DNA of 64,000 nucleotides, from positions 2,232,001-2,296,000 of the forward strand of contig NZ_UGSI01000001.1 in the NCBI RefSeq assembly GCF_900454495.1. The letters run 5' to 3'. The notes under the pieces were generated by a model that did no database searches, was not told where the DNA came from, and saw only the letters and a program-made list of their open reading frames with translations. This stretch comes from Paenibacillus macerans. Its GTDB lineage: Bacteria; Bacillota; Bacilli; Paenibacillales; Paenibacillaceae. The translations under genes were made by a program, and so were the position numbers. Numbering within the stretch: the stretch's first letter is position 1; every line of letters begins with the position of its first letter. Positions 26,218 to 35,878 of this stretch are shown in pieces.

Positions 26218-26406
26218 ATGGTAAAGGATGCCGGATTGGAAATTGCCGATGCCCGCTTCATTGATTTTCGCCGTATCGAAATTTACTGGAATGCCGCTAT
26301 GGAAGGAGCCCATGATCCGCAAAACTTTATCGTTGATCTGGATGGGGCGAGGCTGCCCGGCATTAGACCATATCCTTCTCGATATTTTTGGAGAACACAA
26401 AGATAA
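26218..26406 (+). pseudogene. Small coding-like fragment, possible gene remnant
   Basis: The reading from ATG 26218 gives MVKDAGLEIADARFIDFRRI and continues in protein-like codons to about residue 48, then becomes the antisense of the convergent transporter gene. The pattern of short beta-strand-like segments recalls a domain piece from a larger surface or glycan-active protein cut off here. It may instead be chance coding. No family is assigned. Confidence 0.3.
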
Positions 26407-27475
26407 ACAAAGCCGTCACCAGCAGCAGCGCGGTCATGATCGGGAATAAATTCACTTGCTGATCAGCCGTTTGATAAAAGTTGAACAAAACTAAAGCGAT
26501 GCCGTTCCCAATCGTGCCCGCTTGTCCCCAAGCGGTCTGCATCTGAGTATGGTAGGCGTCCGGCGACAATTTAACCACAAACGATAAACCGATCGGCCCG
26601 ACCAAATTGTCCGAAAAGGTCAGGAACAGGTAGTAGAATACCATCCACAGCAAGCTGTACGGCGCCTGGTCCTTAAACAGAACTATCGGGATAGTTAATA
26701 AGCCGTAGCCAAGCGCTGTAAAAAGGATGCCCAAGCCGTATTTATACGTCGTCCGAATATGGGTTGCGCGCGTCTTGGTCCAAAGCCAGACAAAAACCGG
26801 CGCCAGCACCAATCCTAACACGGTGTAAATGGTCCCTACCGATCCGGAGCCATAGAGAAATGCGGCCACGGCGGCGATAAGAAAGCCGATGTGATAGTTT
26901 TTCATCCCGATTTGACCGACCAATACCGGAGCGATCAAACCGGCGATGTTGTTGGCTATGGTGTGAATCGTAAAGGCGGCGTCGCGTCTGCCATTATCGG
27001 CTTTACGGTACAATTGGCCGGTCAGCGAGGCATTGCTCGCCCCCATAATGGGAAGCGACATCAAAAACAAGCCGAGGATGGCAAAGATTCTTCCTTGGGC
27101 AAGAGAAAAAGCCGGGATAGCGAGCAGCCCGAAAGCCGTCCCTTTGACGATGTTCCCGATGATCAAGGCTTTGCGCATGCCCAGCACCCGGTCGGCCAGC
27201 CAGCTTCCCAAAATAATGAAGATGGAATTACACGCGCCCATCGCCGTAACCATGGACGCGGCCTGGCCTTGGGTAAATCCCAAGCCCTGCGTATATGGAG
27301 AATAGAGGTAATAAATTAAAATCGCATACAGCGCTCCCCAGGCGAAGGAATTAAAAAAATTCCCCGCCGCCAGAGCCCCCACTCCCCTTGGATGCCCCAA
27401 AAATTTTTTGTCGTCAAGCACGTCCTCCAGCCTCGTTTTGCCGGAATCAGGCCCCTGCCGCAACTCGTCGCTCAT
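26363..27475 (-). CDS. POT/PTR-type MFS transporter, shortened
   Basis: A 370-residue membrane protein that looks like the proton-dependent oligopeptide (POT) family: early spans with ILGSWLADRVLGMRKALIIG and later AWGQAGTIGNGIALVLF. Family members usually have 450-500 residues and 12-14 spans; here the stretch around residues 190-205 (FLYGSGSVGTIYTVLG) joins two regions that are normally far apart, so roughly 80-100 residues of the middle seem absent. The frame is open throughout, so it may still work. The start at ATG 27475 has AAGGA upstream. It might take up peptides or glycopeptides linked to the GH127 substrate. Confidence 0.65.
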   Translation of the reverse strand: MSDELRQGPDSGKTRLEDVLDDKKFLGHPRGVGALAAGNFFNSFAWGALYAILIYYLYSPYTQGLGFTQGQAASMVTAMGACNSIFIILGSWLADRVLGMRKALIIGNIVKGTAFGLLAIPAFSLAQGRIFAILGLFLMSLPIMGASNASLTGQLYRKADNGRRDAAFTIHTIANNIAGLIAPVLVGQIGMKNYHIGFLIAAVAAFLYGSGSVGTIYTVLGLVLAPVFVWLWTKTRATHIRTTYKYGLGILFTALGYGLLTIPIVLFKDQAPYSLLWMVFYYLFLTFSDNLVGPIGLSFVVKLSPDAYHTQMQTAWGQAGTIGNGIALVLFNFYQTADQQVNLFPIMTALLLVTALFIFVFSKNIEKDMV

Positions 27476-27654
27476 CGTAGTTCCTTCTTTCGTCAATATT
27501 ATGTTACCGCTTGCAGCGCACATAAAATATAGCAGATTACCTCTTTCAAAACGGTAGCGTAAAGTTGGGATAGGTGGACATTTGTTACCTGTATGGGGAA
27601 AAGGGGATTCTGGAGCTTTCTTGGTTCATTATTGAATGGAGTAGTTGTAGAATG

Positions 27655-27710
27655 TGCAGTTACTTATCCGGAAATGCTGCCGCAGCGCTTGGATAAGTGT
27701 AAAAGCTGCA
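27655..27710. repeat. Imperfect inverted repeat in gene-free spacer
   Basis: TGCAGTTACTTATCC at 27655-27669 is answered by GGATAAGTGTAAAAGCTGCA at 27691-27710 with a short insertion. The spacer 27476-27949 otherwise shows no gene. Confidence 0.4.
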
Positions 27711-27887
27711 ATTACTCCGCCATCTTTCGAAGAATGAGGCTAATAACGAGGAAATGAATGTACGAAATGCAATTAAACGAATGCTTGGGTAAATGATTAT
27801 AAAGTTAGTTGCGCGATTTGCAATTAATGGGCAGAGCCAAATGGTTAAGCATGCTTTTGCTCGCCATCCGATCAAGCGAAATAAAGC

Positions 27888-27931
27888 GGCGCTGTTCACG
27901 GAAAGTCCGGTGCTTCCGCAAAAACAGCGCC
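27888..27931. terminator. Candidate terminator after GH3
   Basis: GGCGCTGTT and AACAGCGCC form a 9-bp stem with an inner GGAA/TTCC pairing. It lies 19 bp beyond the GH3 stop on the minus strand. The T-run is poor on the minus strand and better on the plus strand (ATTTTTCATTTT). Confidence 0.4.
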
Positions 27932-27949
27932 ATTTTTCATTTTATTCCG

Positions 27950-30241
27950 TTATTCCGCCCGTCCCTGGGCCTGGGCTCCTGCGCCTCCGTTCAGCCGATC
28001 CAGCAACTCGGACAGCATCGCGTGCGTAAACTTGCCCTGGCTGAAAGCAACCGTGCCGCGCAGCGGCATGTATTTCATCAGCGCCAGCATCATATCATCC
28101 GGCTCGTCTTCGCTTGCTGCAAGCAGCCCGGTGGCCGCCATCAGCTCCTTGGCGATGTCCCGGGTAGCGGCCTGCTCCATCAGGTCTCCGATCAGCGAAT
28201 TAGCCGTATATACGACAGGCACAGCGGTTGCAGAAACCACTTCGACCGCCCCTTCAAGCACGATGTCCCGGGACGACTTGCCGATGAGAATCCGGTATTC
28301 TCCGGACTCGGCATGCCAATCCTTCAACGCAGTATTGTAGTAGGCGAACGCGCTTTTATCCAGCTCGAAAACGACCGTTTGCGTTTCCCCCGGCTGCAGC
28401 TCGACTTTGCGGAAGCCCTTCAGCTCTTTGTCCGGCCGAATGACGCTGCTTTCCACGTCCCGGACGTAAAGCTGAACGATTTCTTTGCCCGCCCGGTCCC
28501 CCGTATTGGTGACTTGCAGGCTGACCGAGACTTTTTCATCGTCCCGTATCCGGCTTTTATCCAGCTTCAGCTCGCCGTATTCGAACGTCGTATAGCTGAG
28601 GCCGTGGCCGAACGGAAACAGCGGCTCCACCCGCTTAGTGTCGTAGTAGCGGTAACCGACGAAAATGCCCTCCCGGTATTCCACGCGATCGCCCTCGCCG
28701 GGGAAAAACAGGTAGGAGGGATTGTCCTCCAGCCGCACGGGGAAAGTTTCCGCCAGCTTGCCGCTCGGGTTGGCATCGCCGAACAGGATGTCGGCCACGG
28801 CGCCGCCCGCCGCTTGGCCGCCCAAATAGCCTTCCAGAACGGCCTTGGCCTTGCCGATCCACGGCATTTCCACCGGCGAGCCGTTGCTCAGCACCACGAC
28901 CAGATTCGGCTGCGCTTGGGCCACCGCCTCCAGCACGGCGATCTGGTTGGCCGGCAGCCGCAGATGCGTCCGGTCGTAGCCTTCCGATTCGTAGCGGTCC
29001 GGCAGGCCGATAAACAGCACCGCCGCGTCGGCGTTCGCCGCCTTGTCGGCCGCATCGCGCAGCAGCTCGGCGTCACACTCGTCCCGCTCCAGCTCGAAGC
29101 CTTGGGCATACACGATTTTCGCGCTGCCGCCCGCCGCTTTGGTCAGTTCGTCCAAGGCCAGGTCCAGGCGCGTCGGGTTGACGTGCGAGCTTCCGCCCCC
29201 CTGGTAACGGGGCTTTTCGGCGAATTCGCCGATCACGGCGATCGTTCCCGTTTTGCTGAGCGGCAGAATGCCCCCCTCATTTTTCAGCAGCACCATGCTC
29301 TCCTGAGCGGCGATCCGGGCCAGCCGGTGATGCTCCTCCGCGTCGAAGCCCGCCTGCTCTTCGCGGTTTTCCGCCGCTTTGAATATAAAGGAAAGAATCC
29401 GTTCCACCGCCTGGTCCAACACCGCTTCGGACAAGCTGCCGTTTTGGACGGCTGCGACGATTTTGGCGTCTCCCGCGCCGCCGCTGGACGGCATCTCCAA
29501 CTCAAGCCCGGCGGCCAGCCCGCGGGCCCGTTCGTTGACCGCTCCCCAATCGGACACGACGAAACCTTCAAAGCCCCATTTTTCGCGTAAAATCTCCGTT
29601 AACAAATAATGGTTTTCCGAGGCGTATTCCCCGTTCACCCGGTTGTAGGAACACATGACGCTCCACGGCTGGGACTGCACAACCGCCCCCTCAAAGCTCC
29701 GCAAATAAATTTCATGCAAAGTCCGCTCATCAACCACCGCGTCCGTAGACATTCTGCGATGCTCCTGGTTGTTGACGGCAAAATGCTTCAGCGAGGTGCC
29801 CACGCCCTGGCTTTGCACCCCCTGAATATGGTGGGCGGCCATTTCGGAAGACAGATAAGGGTCCTCGGAAAAATACTCGAAATTCCGCCCGCACAGCGGC
29901 GAACGTTTGATATTGGCTCCCGGTCCCAGCAGCATGGCCACGCCTTCCGCCTGGCATTCCTTGCCCAGCGCTTCGCCGACGCTGCGGATCAAGTCGCGGT
30001 TCCACGACGCGGCCAGTCCGGCAGCGGACGGGAAGCAAGTGGCCGGCACGCTGTCATTGAGGCCGAGGTGATCGGCGGAAGCGCTTTGCTTGCGTAAGCC
30101 GTGCGGGCCGTCCGTCATCATGACGGAGGGAATCTGGAGCCGCTCCACGCCTTTCGTATGCCAAAAATCGAGGCCGGAGCACAGGCCCGCTTTTTCTTCC
30201 AAAGTCAGTTTGGCGACGATGTCCTTGATCTTCGCTTTCAT
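27950..30241 (-). CDS. Glycoside hydrolase family 3 (beta-glucosidase/beta-xylosidase type), cytoplasmic
   Basis: A 763-residue GH3 enzyme with the order barrel, alpha/beta sandwich, fibronectin-III-like domain. The N-terminal motif VMMTDGPHGLRKQ and KHFAVNNQEHRR are family marks; the nucleophile Asp is in FVVSDWGAV near residue 233. The usual fibronectin segment begins near VSLQVTNTGDRAGKE. No signal peptide. Substrate could be beta-gluco-, beta-xylo- or alpha-L-arabinoside; the last would suit the neighbouring arabinofuranosidases. The ribosome site before 30241 is unconvincing (AGGGAG is 14 bases away). It is divergent from an AraC gene. Confidence 0.88.
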   Translation of the reverse strand: MKAKIKDIVAKLTLEEKAGLCSGLDFWHTKGVERLQIPSVMMTDGPHGLRKQSASADHLGLNDSVPATCFPSAAGLAASWNRDLIRSVGEALGKECQAEGVAMLLGPGANIKRSPLCGRNFEYFSEDPYLSSEMAAHHIQGVQSQGVGTSLKHFAVNNQEHRRMSTDAVVDERTLHEIYLRSFEGAVVQSQPWSVMCSYNRVNGEYASENHYLLTEILREKWGFEGFVVSDWGAVNERARGLAAGLELEMPSSGGAGDAKIVAAVQNGSLSEAVLDQAVERILSFIFKAAENREEQAGFDAEEHHRLARIAAQESMVLLKNEGGILPLSKTGTIAVIGEFAEKPRYQGGGSSHVNPTRLDLALDELTKAAGGSAKIVYAQGFELERDECDAELLRDAADKAANADAAVLFIGLPDRYESEGYDRTHLRLPANQIAVLEAVAQAQPNLVVVLSNGSPVEMPWIGKAKAVLEGYLGGQAAGGAVADILFGDANPSGKLAETFPVRLEDNPSYLFFPGEGDRVEYREGIFVGYRYYDTKRVEPLFPFGHGLSYTTFEYGELKLDKSRIRDDEKVSVSLQVTNTGDRAGKEIVQLYVRDVESSVIRPDKELKGFRKVELQPGETQTVVFELDKSAFAYYNTALKDWHAESGEYRILIGKSSRDIVLEGAVEVVSATAVPVVYTANSLIGDLMEQAATRDIAKELMAATGLLAASEDEPDDMMLALMKYMPLRGTVAFSQGKFTHAMLSELLDRLNGGAGAQAQGRAE

Positions 30242-30378
30242 AGGTGATACGCACTCTCCCTCATGATTTGGTATCGCTTTCAGTATCCGATTGTTTTTAT
30301 TCTAAAGGACTTTTGCTCGCTCATTATGGTATAATTTTTGCAATTATAGTATTTATTCAACCTGTCAGGAGGATGATT

Positions 30379-31692
30379 ATGACTGGACGGCCGGATCTTG
30401 GCGGGCGGTTGGAGCGCATCTGCCACCTGCTTCATGAAGCAACTTTGCTGCCCGTTATCCGTACGGATAACGCGGGCCTGATCCAAAGCTGCCGCCCGGA
30501 TGCGCTTCCGGCAAATCCAAAATACGGCGGCCTGCAGGAGCAGCTCACCGAATGGCTCGGCGAACGCTCTCCCATGGCCGTTCCGATGCTGCATTCCACC
30601 CCTTTCCTGGAACATTTCCTCCTCGTCTCCACGGGAGAAGAAGGTAAGCTTGCCGGCGGATGGATTATGATCGGTCCGGCGGTTTCGGCGGCTTGGCCGG
30701 AGGACCTGCTGGCCGGACTGTTGCGGGATCTCATGGTCCCGCAGCGGCAGCGCCCCGTATGGCTTGCATATTACCGGAACCTGCCAGTAATCGACAAGAG
30801 CCGGCTGCTGTACGCAGGGCTGCTCGTCCACGAATGGCTCACCGGCCAATCCCTGGACCTGGCCGATTTGATCGATGCGTCCGAACCCGCGGCGGAAGGC
30901 GCCGCCCTGAAGCCGGCCGCCCTGGCTTCCCTCCGCCTTTCCGGCACCCGGGAGGAGGGCGTCTACCACCATTCGCCGGACACCGAAAAGCTGTTTCTGA
31001 AGCACATCCAACACGGGAACAAAAAAGAGCTGTTTCGGGCCTTCGCCGCCCTCGCGGACCAAGGGGTGGGCATTTTGTCCCGGCGCAGTCCCCTGCGGCA
31101 CCAAAAAAACATCGCCATTACCGTCATCACGCTGGCGACGCGGGCGGCGATGGAAGGCGGCATGTTTCCGGAGGAAGCTTACACCTTAAGCGATATGCAC
31201 ATTCAACATATCGAGGAGCTTGGGGAGGTCAATAAAGTGGAAAGCGCGCTGCAGGCGGCCTTGGGCGACTTCGCCGACGGCGTAAGACGCGGCCTGGATC
31301 AGCGCGTATCCCGGCCGATCGCGGTTTGCCAGCGCTACATTTTCGATCATCTGTACGAGGAGCTTGCCCTGCCGATGTTGGCGAAGGCTTCCGGCGTAAG
31401 CGCCGTCCACCTCTCCCGGCTGTTCCGGCGGGAAACGGGCATCAGCCTGACCGAATACATCCAGCGGCAGCGGGTGGAGGAAGCCAAACAACTGTTGTCC
31501 TTGTCCGCCTACTCCCTTTCCGACATCTCCGCCCGGCTGCAGTTTCACGACCAGAGCTATTTTACCAAAGTGTTCAAAAAATACGCCGGCGTAACGCCGA
31601 AACAATACCGGCATGGGCGGCTCGGAACCGCCGGCTCGGAACCGCCGCCCCCCGGACGGCTGACTTCCGACTATACAAAACCAAATCGCTGA
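30379..31692 (+). CDS. AraC-family regulator with large N-terminal sensing region
   Basis: A 437-residue protein. About 320 residues of unassigned N-terminal region (possibly PocR- or PAS-like, with MVPQRQRPVWLAYYRNL near 120) precede a C-terminal AraC domain (SGVSAVHLSRLFRRETG and LQFHDQSYFTKVFKKY). ATG 30379 is chosen over ATG 30373 because AGGAGG sits six bases before it and directly abuts the earlier one. It is divergent from GH3 and probably regulates it. Confidence 0.85.
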   Translation: MTGRPDLGGRLERICHLLHEATLLPVIRTDNAGLIQSCRPDALPANPKYGGLQEQLTEWLGERSPMAVPMLHSTPFLEHFLLVSTGEEGKLAGGWIMIGPAVSAAWPEDLLAGLLRDLMVPQRQRPVWLAYYRNLPVIDKSRLLYAGLLVHEWLTGQSLDLADLIDASEPAAEGAALKPAALASLRLSGTREEGVYHHSPDTEKLFLKHIQHGNKKELFRAFAALADQGVGILSRRSPLRHQKNIAITVITLATRAAMEGGMFPEEAYTLSDMHIQHIEELGEVNKVESALQAALGDFADGVRRGLDQRVSRPIAVCQRYIFDHLYEELALPMLAKASGVSAVHLSRLFRRETGISLTEYIQRQRVEEAKQLLSLSAYSLSDISARLQFHDQSYFTKVFKKYAGVTPKQYRHGRLGTAGSEPPPPGRLTSDYTKPNR

Positions 31693-31760
31693 CGGCCTGC
31701 CAACTGCCATGTCTTCGAAATGCTCCAGTACTTGCAAATAGCGGTCACTTATGGAGGCAT

Positions 31761-32018
31761 GACAGCCGGCTAGTTGGAATGGCCGGTAACGTCTCCCTTC
31801 AAATAGCGGCACTTTAGGTACTTATTATCCGAAGCCAGGCACGTTCATGCTCATTAGCGGCATTTTATGTACTTATATTCATTTGAACTGCCCTGAACAT
31901 GGGCATTTCCTTGCGGCGCGGGAAAATAGCGGCATAAATTGCCTCTATTTCTCTCAAATGGACGGATATCGCCTGCATAACGCCATTTTTTGTACTTATT
32001 TTTTTCGCTGTAGTTGCT
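31761..32018. repeat. Intergenic repeat family B, copy 1
   Basis: Starts with CAGCCGGCTAG and contains two TAGCGGCA-type plus TTATGTACTTAT blocks, then TTTCCTTGCGGCGCGGGAAA and CCTCTATTT. It matches 40441-40695 in the same orientation and 54187-54441 inverted. No gene is seen here. Confidence 0.75.
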
Positions 32019-32056
32019 TGAGCAGCCTGGTTTTAACAGGTCTCTCTGCGCAACAC

Positions 32057-32085
32057 AAAAAAGCACCGCCAACTGATCGGCGGGC
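32057..32085 (-). terminator. Rho-independent terminator (minus strand)
   Basis: On the minus strand GCCCGCC, an 8-base loop and GGCGGTGC are followed by TTTTTT. It is the first good terminator after the PRD regulator gene, though about 340 bp beyond its stop. Confidence 0.65.
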
Positions 32086-32110
32086 TCCTGTTTTGATGTT
32101 GCGTATTTAA

Positions 32111-32247
32111 TCTAACGGTTGCCACAGCGGCTATTTGCTCCAAGAACGCCGATTTCAAATTGTAACGGTTGCCATGGCGCTTATTTCGTTAAAACTCGGC
32201 TATTTTGGCTTGGATCAGGGCAAATAACAACGTTTACAACCGTTAGA
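32111..32247. repeat. MITE-like repeat, family A copy 2, with 11-bp terminal inverted repeats
   Basis: Begins TCTAACGGTTG and ends CAACCGTTAGA, a perfect 11-bp terminal inverted pair, and matches 9138-9271 inverted. It has no coding capacity. From here to 32421 nothing else is recognised. Confidence 0.75.
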
Positions 32248-32421
32248 TTTCCAAGATAAACTTAAAGGCCAGGGGCCGGCCCCCCGCCCGGCCTCACCCG
32301 CATGGCGTATCACTATTTATGCCTATCCAACTATTAATTTGTACCGGCATCAAGTACAGCGGATTTTTGCCCCGTGACGCTACCGTAAAATAATACGCCG
32401 GCGCCCCATATGTCTTTAACC

Positions 32422-34287
32422 TTACCGCCCCGCGTCCTTAAGCAATATCCGCTTGAACTCCGCAAACGATTCCGCCTCGCATAGCCGGATCATCAGGGAC
32501 GAGTCGTGGACGATTTCCTGGATCAGCAGCAGCAAATCCCGCGCCTCGCTGCTTTTGGCCTGGGCGATCACGAACACGACTTTCACCGGGACGCCCGCCC
32601 AGTCGATCTGTTTCTTCAGGATGCCCACGCCGACTTTGGTGACCGCCGAGCACAGCTCGATCGGATGCACGAGCGCGATCAAATTGCCGAAAGCGGTGCT
32701 GCCCAGATTTTCGCGGATCAGGCACAGTTCCTCGAAATCGGGCGGGGTAATACCGGTTTCGGCGATGCGGCTGCACATTTTATGGATCGCCTCCTGCTTC
32801 GTCCCTGCGGATAGCGCCCCATAAAACAAATCTTCGGAAAAATACCGCCCGATCAGCCGCTCTTTTTCCTTCCGTTTCTGGTAAACCGTAAGCTTCGCTT
32901 TATCTTCATCGGTAAAAAAGGGACTGATAATCTCCACCGGAATGCCGCCGATCTCGACCGGCACGGTGGAAAAGACGATATCGGGCGCAAATTTCAGCAC
33001 TTCCTCTTTGTTGAACAGCGAAAACGTCTTGACGTAATGGGCGTTCGGAAACGTATGCTCGATTTTGAACTTGAGCAATTCCGCCGTTCCCTGGCCGGTC
33101 GTGCAGACGATGGCGATTCGGTCAAAGTGGATTTTGCCCCTTTGCACGTCACGCTCAAGCGCCAAACCGATATGCATGGTCAGGTAAGCGATATCGTCGT
33201 CGATCAGCTTCTTCTGATAGATCCGCTGAATTTCTTCCGCCAGCAGTACGGCCAGGTTAAAAGCGAAGGGAAACTGCTGCTTGATCTCCCTCAGAATCGG
33301 ATTTTTCAAATGCACGTCGTTGTGCAGGCGGCCGATCAAAGGCTCCAAATGGAACACCAGACCGCTGCGCAGCCGGCTGTCATCCCATAGCGACACATCG
33401 TAAACCTGCTCGATCTTTTGCAAAAACGCGTCGATGATCATCTCGATTTTTACCCGGGTGTCCTTTAACGCGTCCTGTTTGATCGAACTGATCTGGCCGA
33501 TCAGATACGAGTACAGGTACATTTTCTCGGATGCCGGAAGCGTTAGCTTCAGTTCCCGCTCCAAACCGCCGAGAATGGCGTCCGTCAGGTGAAAATCGGG
33601 GTTGTCCTCATACCCGCCGTTCCGCTCCAGCAGGATGACATGGCCGATGGCGCAGCGTCTGAGCATGATTTTGATATGATAGATCAAATTTTCCAGCACG
33701 ATATCCGAACACCGGATGCTGCGGGCTTGAAATTCACCGATTACGATCGGTTCGACGGCTTGAAATTCACCCGGCCGCAGATACTGTTGCTCGCGCAGCA
33801 GCGAAGCGATCGCCAGCCTTTTGCCCAACTCCTCCCCGGCGATTTTCATGCCGTGGTGCGGCTTGGCCTTTAGCTCAAGACCAAACGGCTTCATCTGCTC
33901 CTTCATGTTGCCGAGCACGCCGTTCAGCTTGCTTTTACTGATATAGAAACGCTCGCCGATGTTCTCCATCGTCACATATCCCGGCAGATCGATCATCAAG
34001 CGGAACACCTGAACCGCCAGCGCCTGCTCCGAGGCCCCCGCCTCCTCGGCAGCCCGCTGGATCGCCGGTCTGTCCCCGCCTTCCAGCACATATCCGCTGC
34101 CGCGCAAGAGCGCGATTTCCGCGCCGAACTCTCCCAATAAAGCGTTGATTTTCCTGACCATGCTGCGCAGCGTTTTGTCGCTGATGTTTAAGCTGAGCAT
34201 TAGTTGTTTGACCGGCAGCGGCTGTTCGTTATCCAGAAACAGCTTTAAGAGGTTTGTTTCTTTTTCGGTTAAGTTCACCTGGATCAT
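32422..34287 (-). CDS. PRD-containing transcription activator with EIIB/EIIA modules (MtlR/LicR type)
   Basis: A 621-residue regulator: N-terminal DNA-binding helix-turn-helix (LSLNISDKTLRSMVRKINAL), a second winged region, two PTS-regulation domains (about 180-400), an EIIB-like module with Cys in AIVCTTGQGT near 410, and an EIIA-like module with His in IALVHPIELC near 550. Phosphorylation by PTS proteins would switch it between inactive and active states. It starts 17 bp after the sulfatase stop, so it is the last gene of the PTS operon. It lacks the CAT RNA-binding domain of BglG, so it should bind DNA, perhaps the repeat at 38040-38072. Confidence 0.9.
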   Translation of the reverse strand: MIQVNLTEKETNLLKLFLDNEQPLPVKQLMLSLNISDKTLRSMVRKINALLGEFGAEIALLRGSGYVLEGGDRPAIQRAAEEAGASEQALAVQVFRLMIDLPGYVTMENIGERFYISKSKLNGVLGNMKEQMKPFGLELKAKPHHGMKIAGEELGKRLAIASLLREQQYLRPGEFQAVEPIVIGEFQARSIRCSDIVLENLIYHIKIMLRRCAIGHVILLERNGGYEDNPDFHLTDAILGGLERELKLTLPASEKMYLYSYLIGQISSIKQDALKDTRVKIEMIIDAFLQKIEQVYDVSLWDDSRLRSGLVFHLEPLIGRLHNDVHLKNPILREIKQQFPFAFNLAVLLAEEIQRIYQKKLIDDDIAYLTMHIGLALERDVQRGKIHFDRIAIVCTTGQGTAELLKFKIEHTFPNAHYVKTFSLFNKEEVLKFAPDIVFSTVPVEIGGIPVEIISPFFTDEDKAKLTVYQKRKEKERLIGRYFSEDLFYGALSAGTKQEAIHKMCSRIAETGITPPDFEELCLIRENLGSTAFGNLIALVHPIELCSAVTKVGVGILKKQIDWAGVPVKVVFVIAQAKSSEARDLLLLIQEIVHDSSLMIRLCEAESFAEFKRILLKDAGR

Positions 34288-34304
34288 CCTTACGTGTCTA
34301 TCAT

Positions 34305-35801
34305 TTAAGTCCGCTGGTCATACCGGTGCGGAACGACATCCCCCGTTTCGAAAAAATGCCGGAGCATCCGTTCCTTAAACTTGGAGATCAGCGGCGCGTA
34401 TGCCGGATCGTCGATCAAATTGTTCCGCTCATAAGGATCCTGCCGCATATCGTAAAACTCGTCCTGCTCGTAATGCCGGTAGACGTATTTATATCTATGG
34501 TCCCGAATCATCATCGCCTTGGTATGCTGGGGCAGCTTCTCCTGCTCTACCGTCCTGGCCCAATATTCATTGCTCGGCGCGTGCCCGGCGTCCATGCAAT
34601 GGTTCTCCCCTTCAAGGCGACCGCCTTCGGCAAACACGACGTCCCGCAGCTCGTCCTCCCCTTCCAACACACGGCGCAGCGACTTGCCGAAATGGGTATA
34701 GTCCGGCTTAATCTCAAGCAAATCCAGCAAGGTAGCCTGGATGTCGATCAGTTCGGTCAGCGCGGAGGTCACGCGCGGCTTAACCGCCATAGTTGCCGGC
34801 GGTTTGATGATGAGCGGAACCCGGGTCAGCATATCCTCAAACGTATTTTGGTTTTTCTCGGCGATTTCATAATCGCCCGTATAGTCCCCATGATCGCTGA
34901 AGAAAACGACAAGCGTGTCGTCATAAACGCCTTTCGCCTTAAGGGCATCCAGCAGCCGGCCGACATAGGCGTCCAGCTCCGTGCCCATCGCATAGTATAC
35001 CCGTTTCATTTCCTTCAGACGTTCGTCGGACCATTCGTACAGCTTCTGGTTGCCGCGGATGCCCCGCAAAATCGCCGGTTTCTTGGCCCATTCCTCCTCG
35101 GTGAGGCGAACGGGGGCCGGAACTTTCTCTCCATCGATGCGGTCGTACCACTCCTGCGTCACACCGTATGGAGGATGCGGCAGCGACAACGCCAGGTAAA
35201 GGCAAAACGGCTCCTCCTGTCCATATCCTTCCACAAATTCAATCGCATGTTCAATCTGCTCCCGGTCGATCCGCTTGTCGTCGCTCGCGGTAACCCCGCG
35301 GAAGTGGGAATAATCGTATTCCTTGGGGCCGGGCCCCGGCTCGGCCGCCGCTGCTTGCTGCTTCGTTTTCCGTTCTCTCATTTGCTGAAAAAAAGCTCTG
35401 TACCGGTCGTCCCTGGTCGAACAGTAGTCGAAGGCGTCCGCATCGGCCCGCAGGAAATCGTTCCTTCCGCCCCAGTACACATGATAACCGTCTTGTTTCA
35501 GCGTCCGCAAAATATTGGCTTCTTCCGGTCCCATTAAATGATGCATCGTACGGAAGCCCCGCGTATGCGGATACCACCCGGACAGAAACGAGCAGCGGCT
35601 CGGCACGCAGACCGGAAGCTGGCAATACGCGTTGGAGAAGCCGACCCCTTCCTTGGCGAGTTCGTCCAGGTTGGGCGTAACGGCCGCTTCGCAGCCGGTG
35701 TAGCCGATGGAATCGGCTCTCCACTGGTCGGCAACGACCACGACAATATTCGGTTTCTTCGGCATAGGCAAACCAAGCGGTGAAGCTGCACCCTCCGGCA
35801 T
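34305..35801 (-). CDS. Sulfatase, Cys-type, in a PTS operon
   Basis: A 498-residue sulfatase. The formylglycine motif is CVPSRCSFLSGW with Cys near residue 66; metal ligands lie in VVVADQWRAD and in FFSDHGDYTGDYEIA near residue 312. It is related to the iduronate/heparan-type and choline-sulfatase-like groups, not assignable further. There is no signal peptide. It lies between PTS IIB and the PRD regulator, so it most likely desulfates the phosphorylated sugar arriving through the PTS. Start: ATG 35801 (weak GGTGGAG ahead) or ATG 35765 (MPKKPNIVV, no ribosome site). Confidence 0.9.
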   Translation of the reverse strand: MPEGAASPLGLPMPKKPNIVVVVADQWRADSIGYTGCEAAVTPNLDELAKEGVGFSNAYCQLPVCVPSRCSFLSGWYPHTRGFRTMHHLMGPEEANILRTLKQDGYHVYWGGRNDFLRADADAFDYCSTRDDRYRAFFQQMRERKTKQQAAAAEPGPGPKEYDYSHFRGVTASDDKRIDREQIEHAIEFVEGYGQEEPFCLYLALSLPHPPYGVTQEWYDRIDGEKVPAPVRLTEEEWAKKPAILRGIRGNQKLYEWSDERLKEMKRVYYAMGTELDAYVGRLLDALKAKGVYDDTLVVFFSDHGDYTGDYEIAEKNQNTFEDMLTRVPLIIKPPATMAVKPRVTSALTELIDIQATLLDLLEIKPDYTHFGKSLRRVLEGEDELRDVVFAEGGRLEGENHCMDAGHAPSNEYWARTVEQEKLPQHTKAMMIRDHRYKYVYRHYEQDEFYDMRQDPYERNNLIDDPAYAPLISKFKERMLRHFFETGDVVPHRYDQRT

Positions 35802-35878
35802 ACTCCACCACTTGATCTTTTCCCCTCCTTTACTAAATTGGAAATGCGAGTTCAGAAAGCCGGTTTTTCACTAGACGC

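Noticed and set aside
31847..32110. 87-residue frame in the spacer after the AraC gene
   Set aside because: It lies entirely in the family B repeat and terminator region and is not conserved in the other copies.
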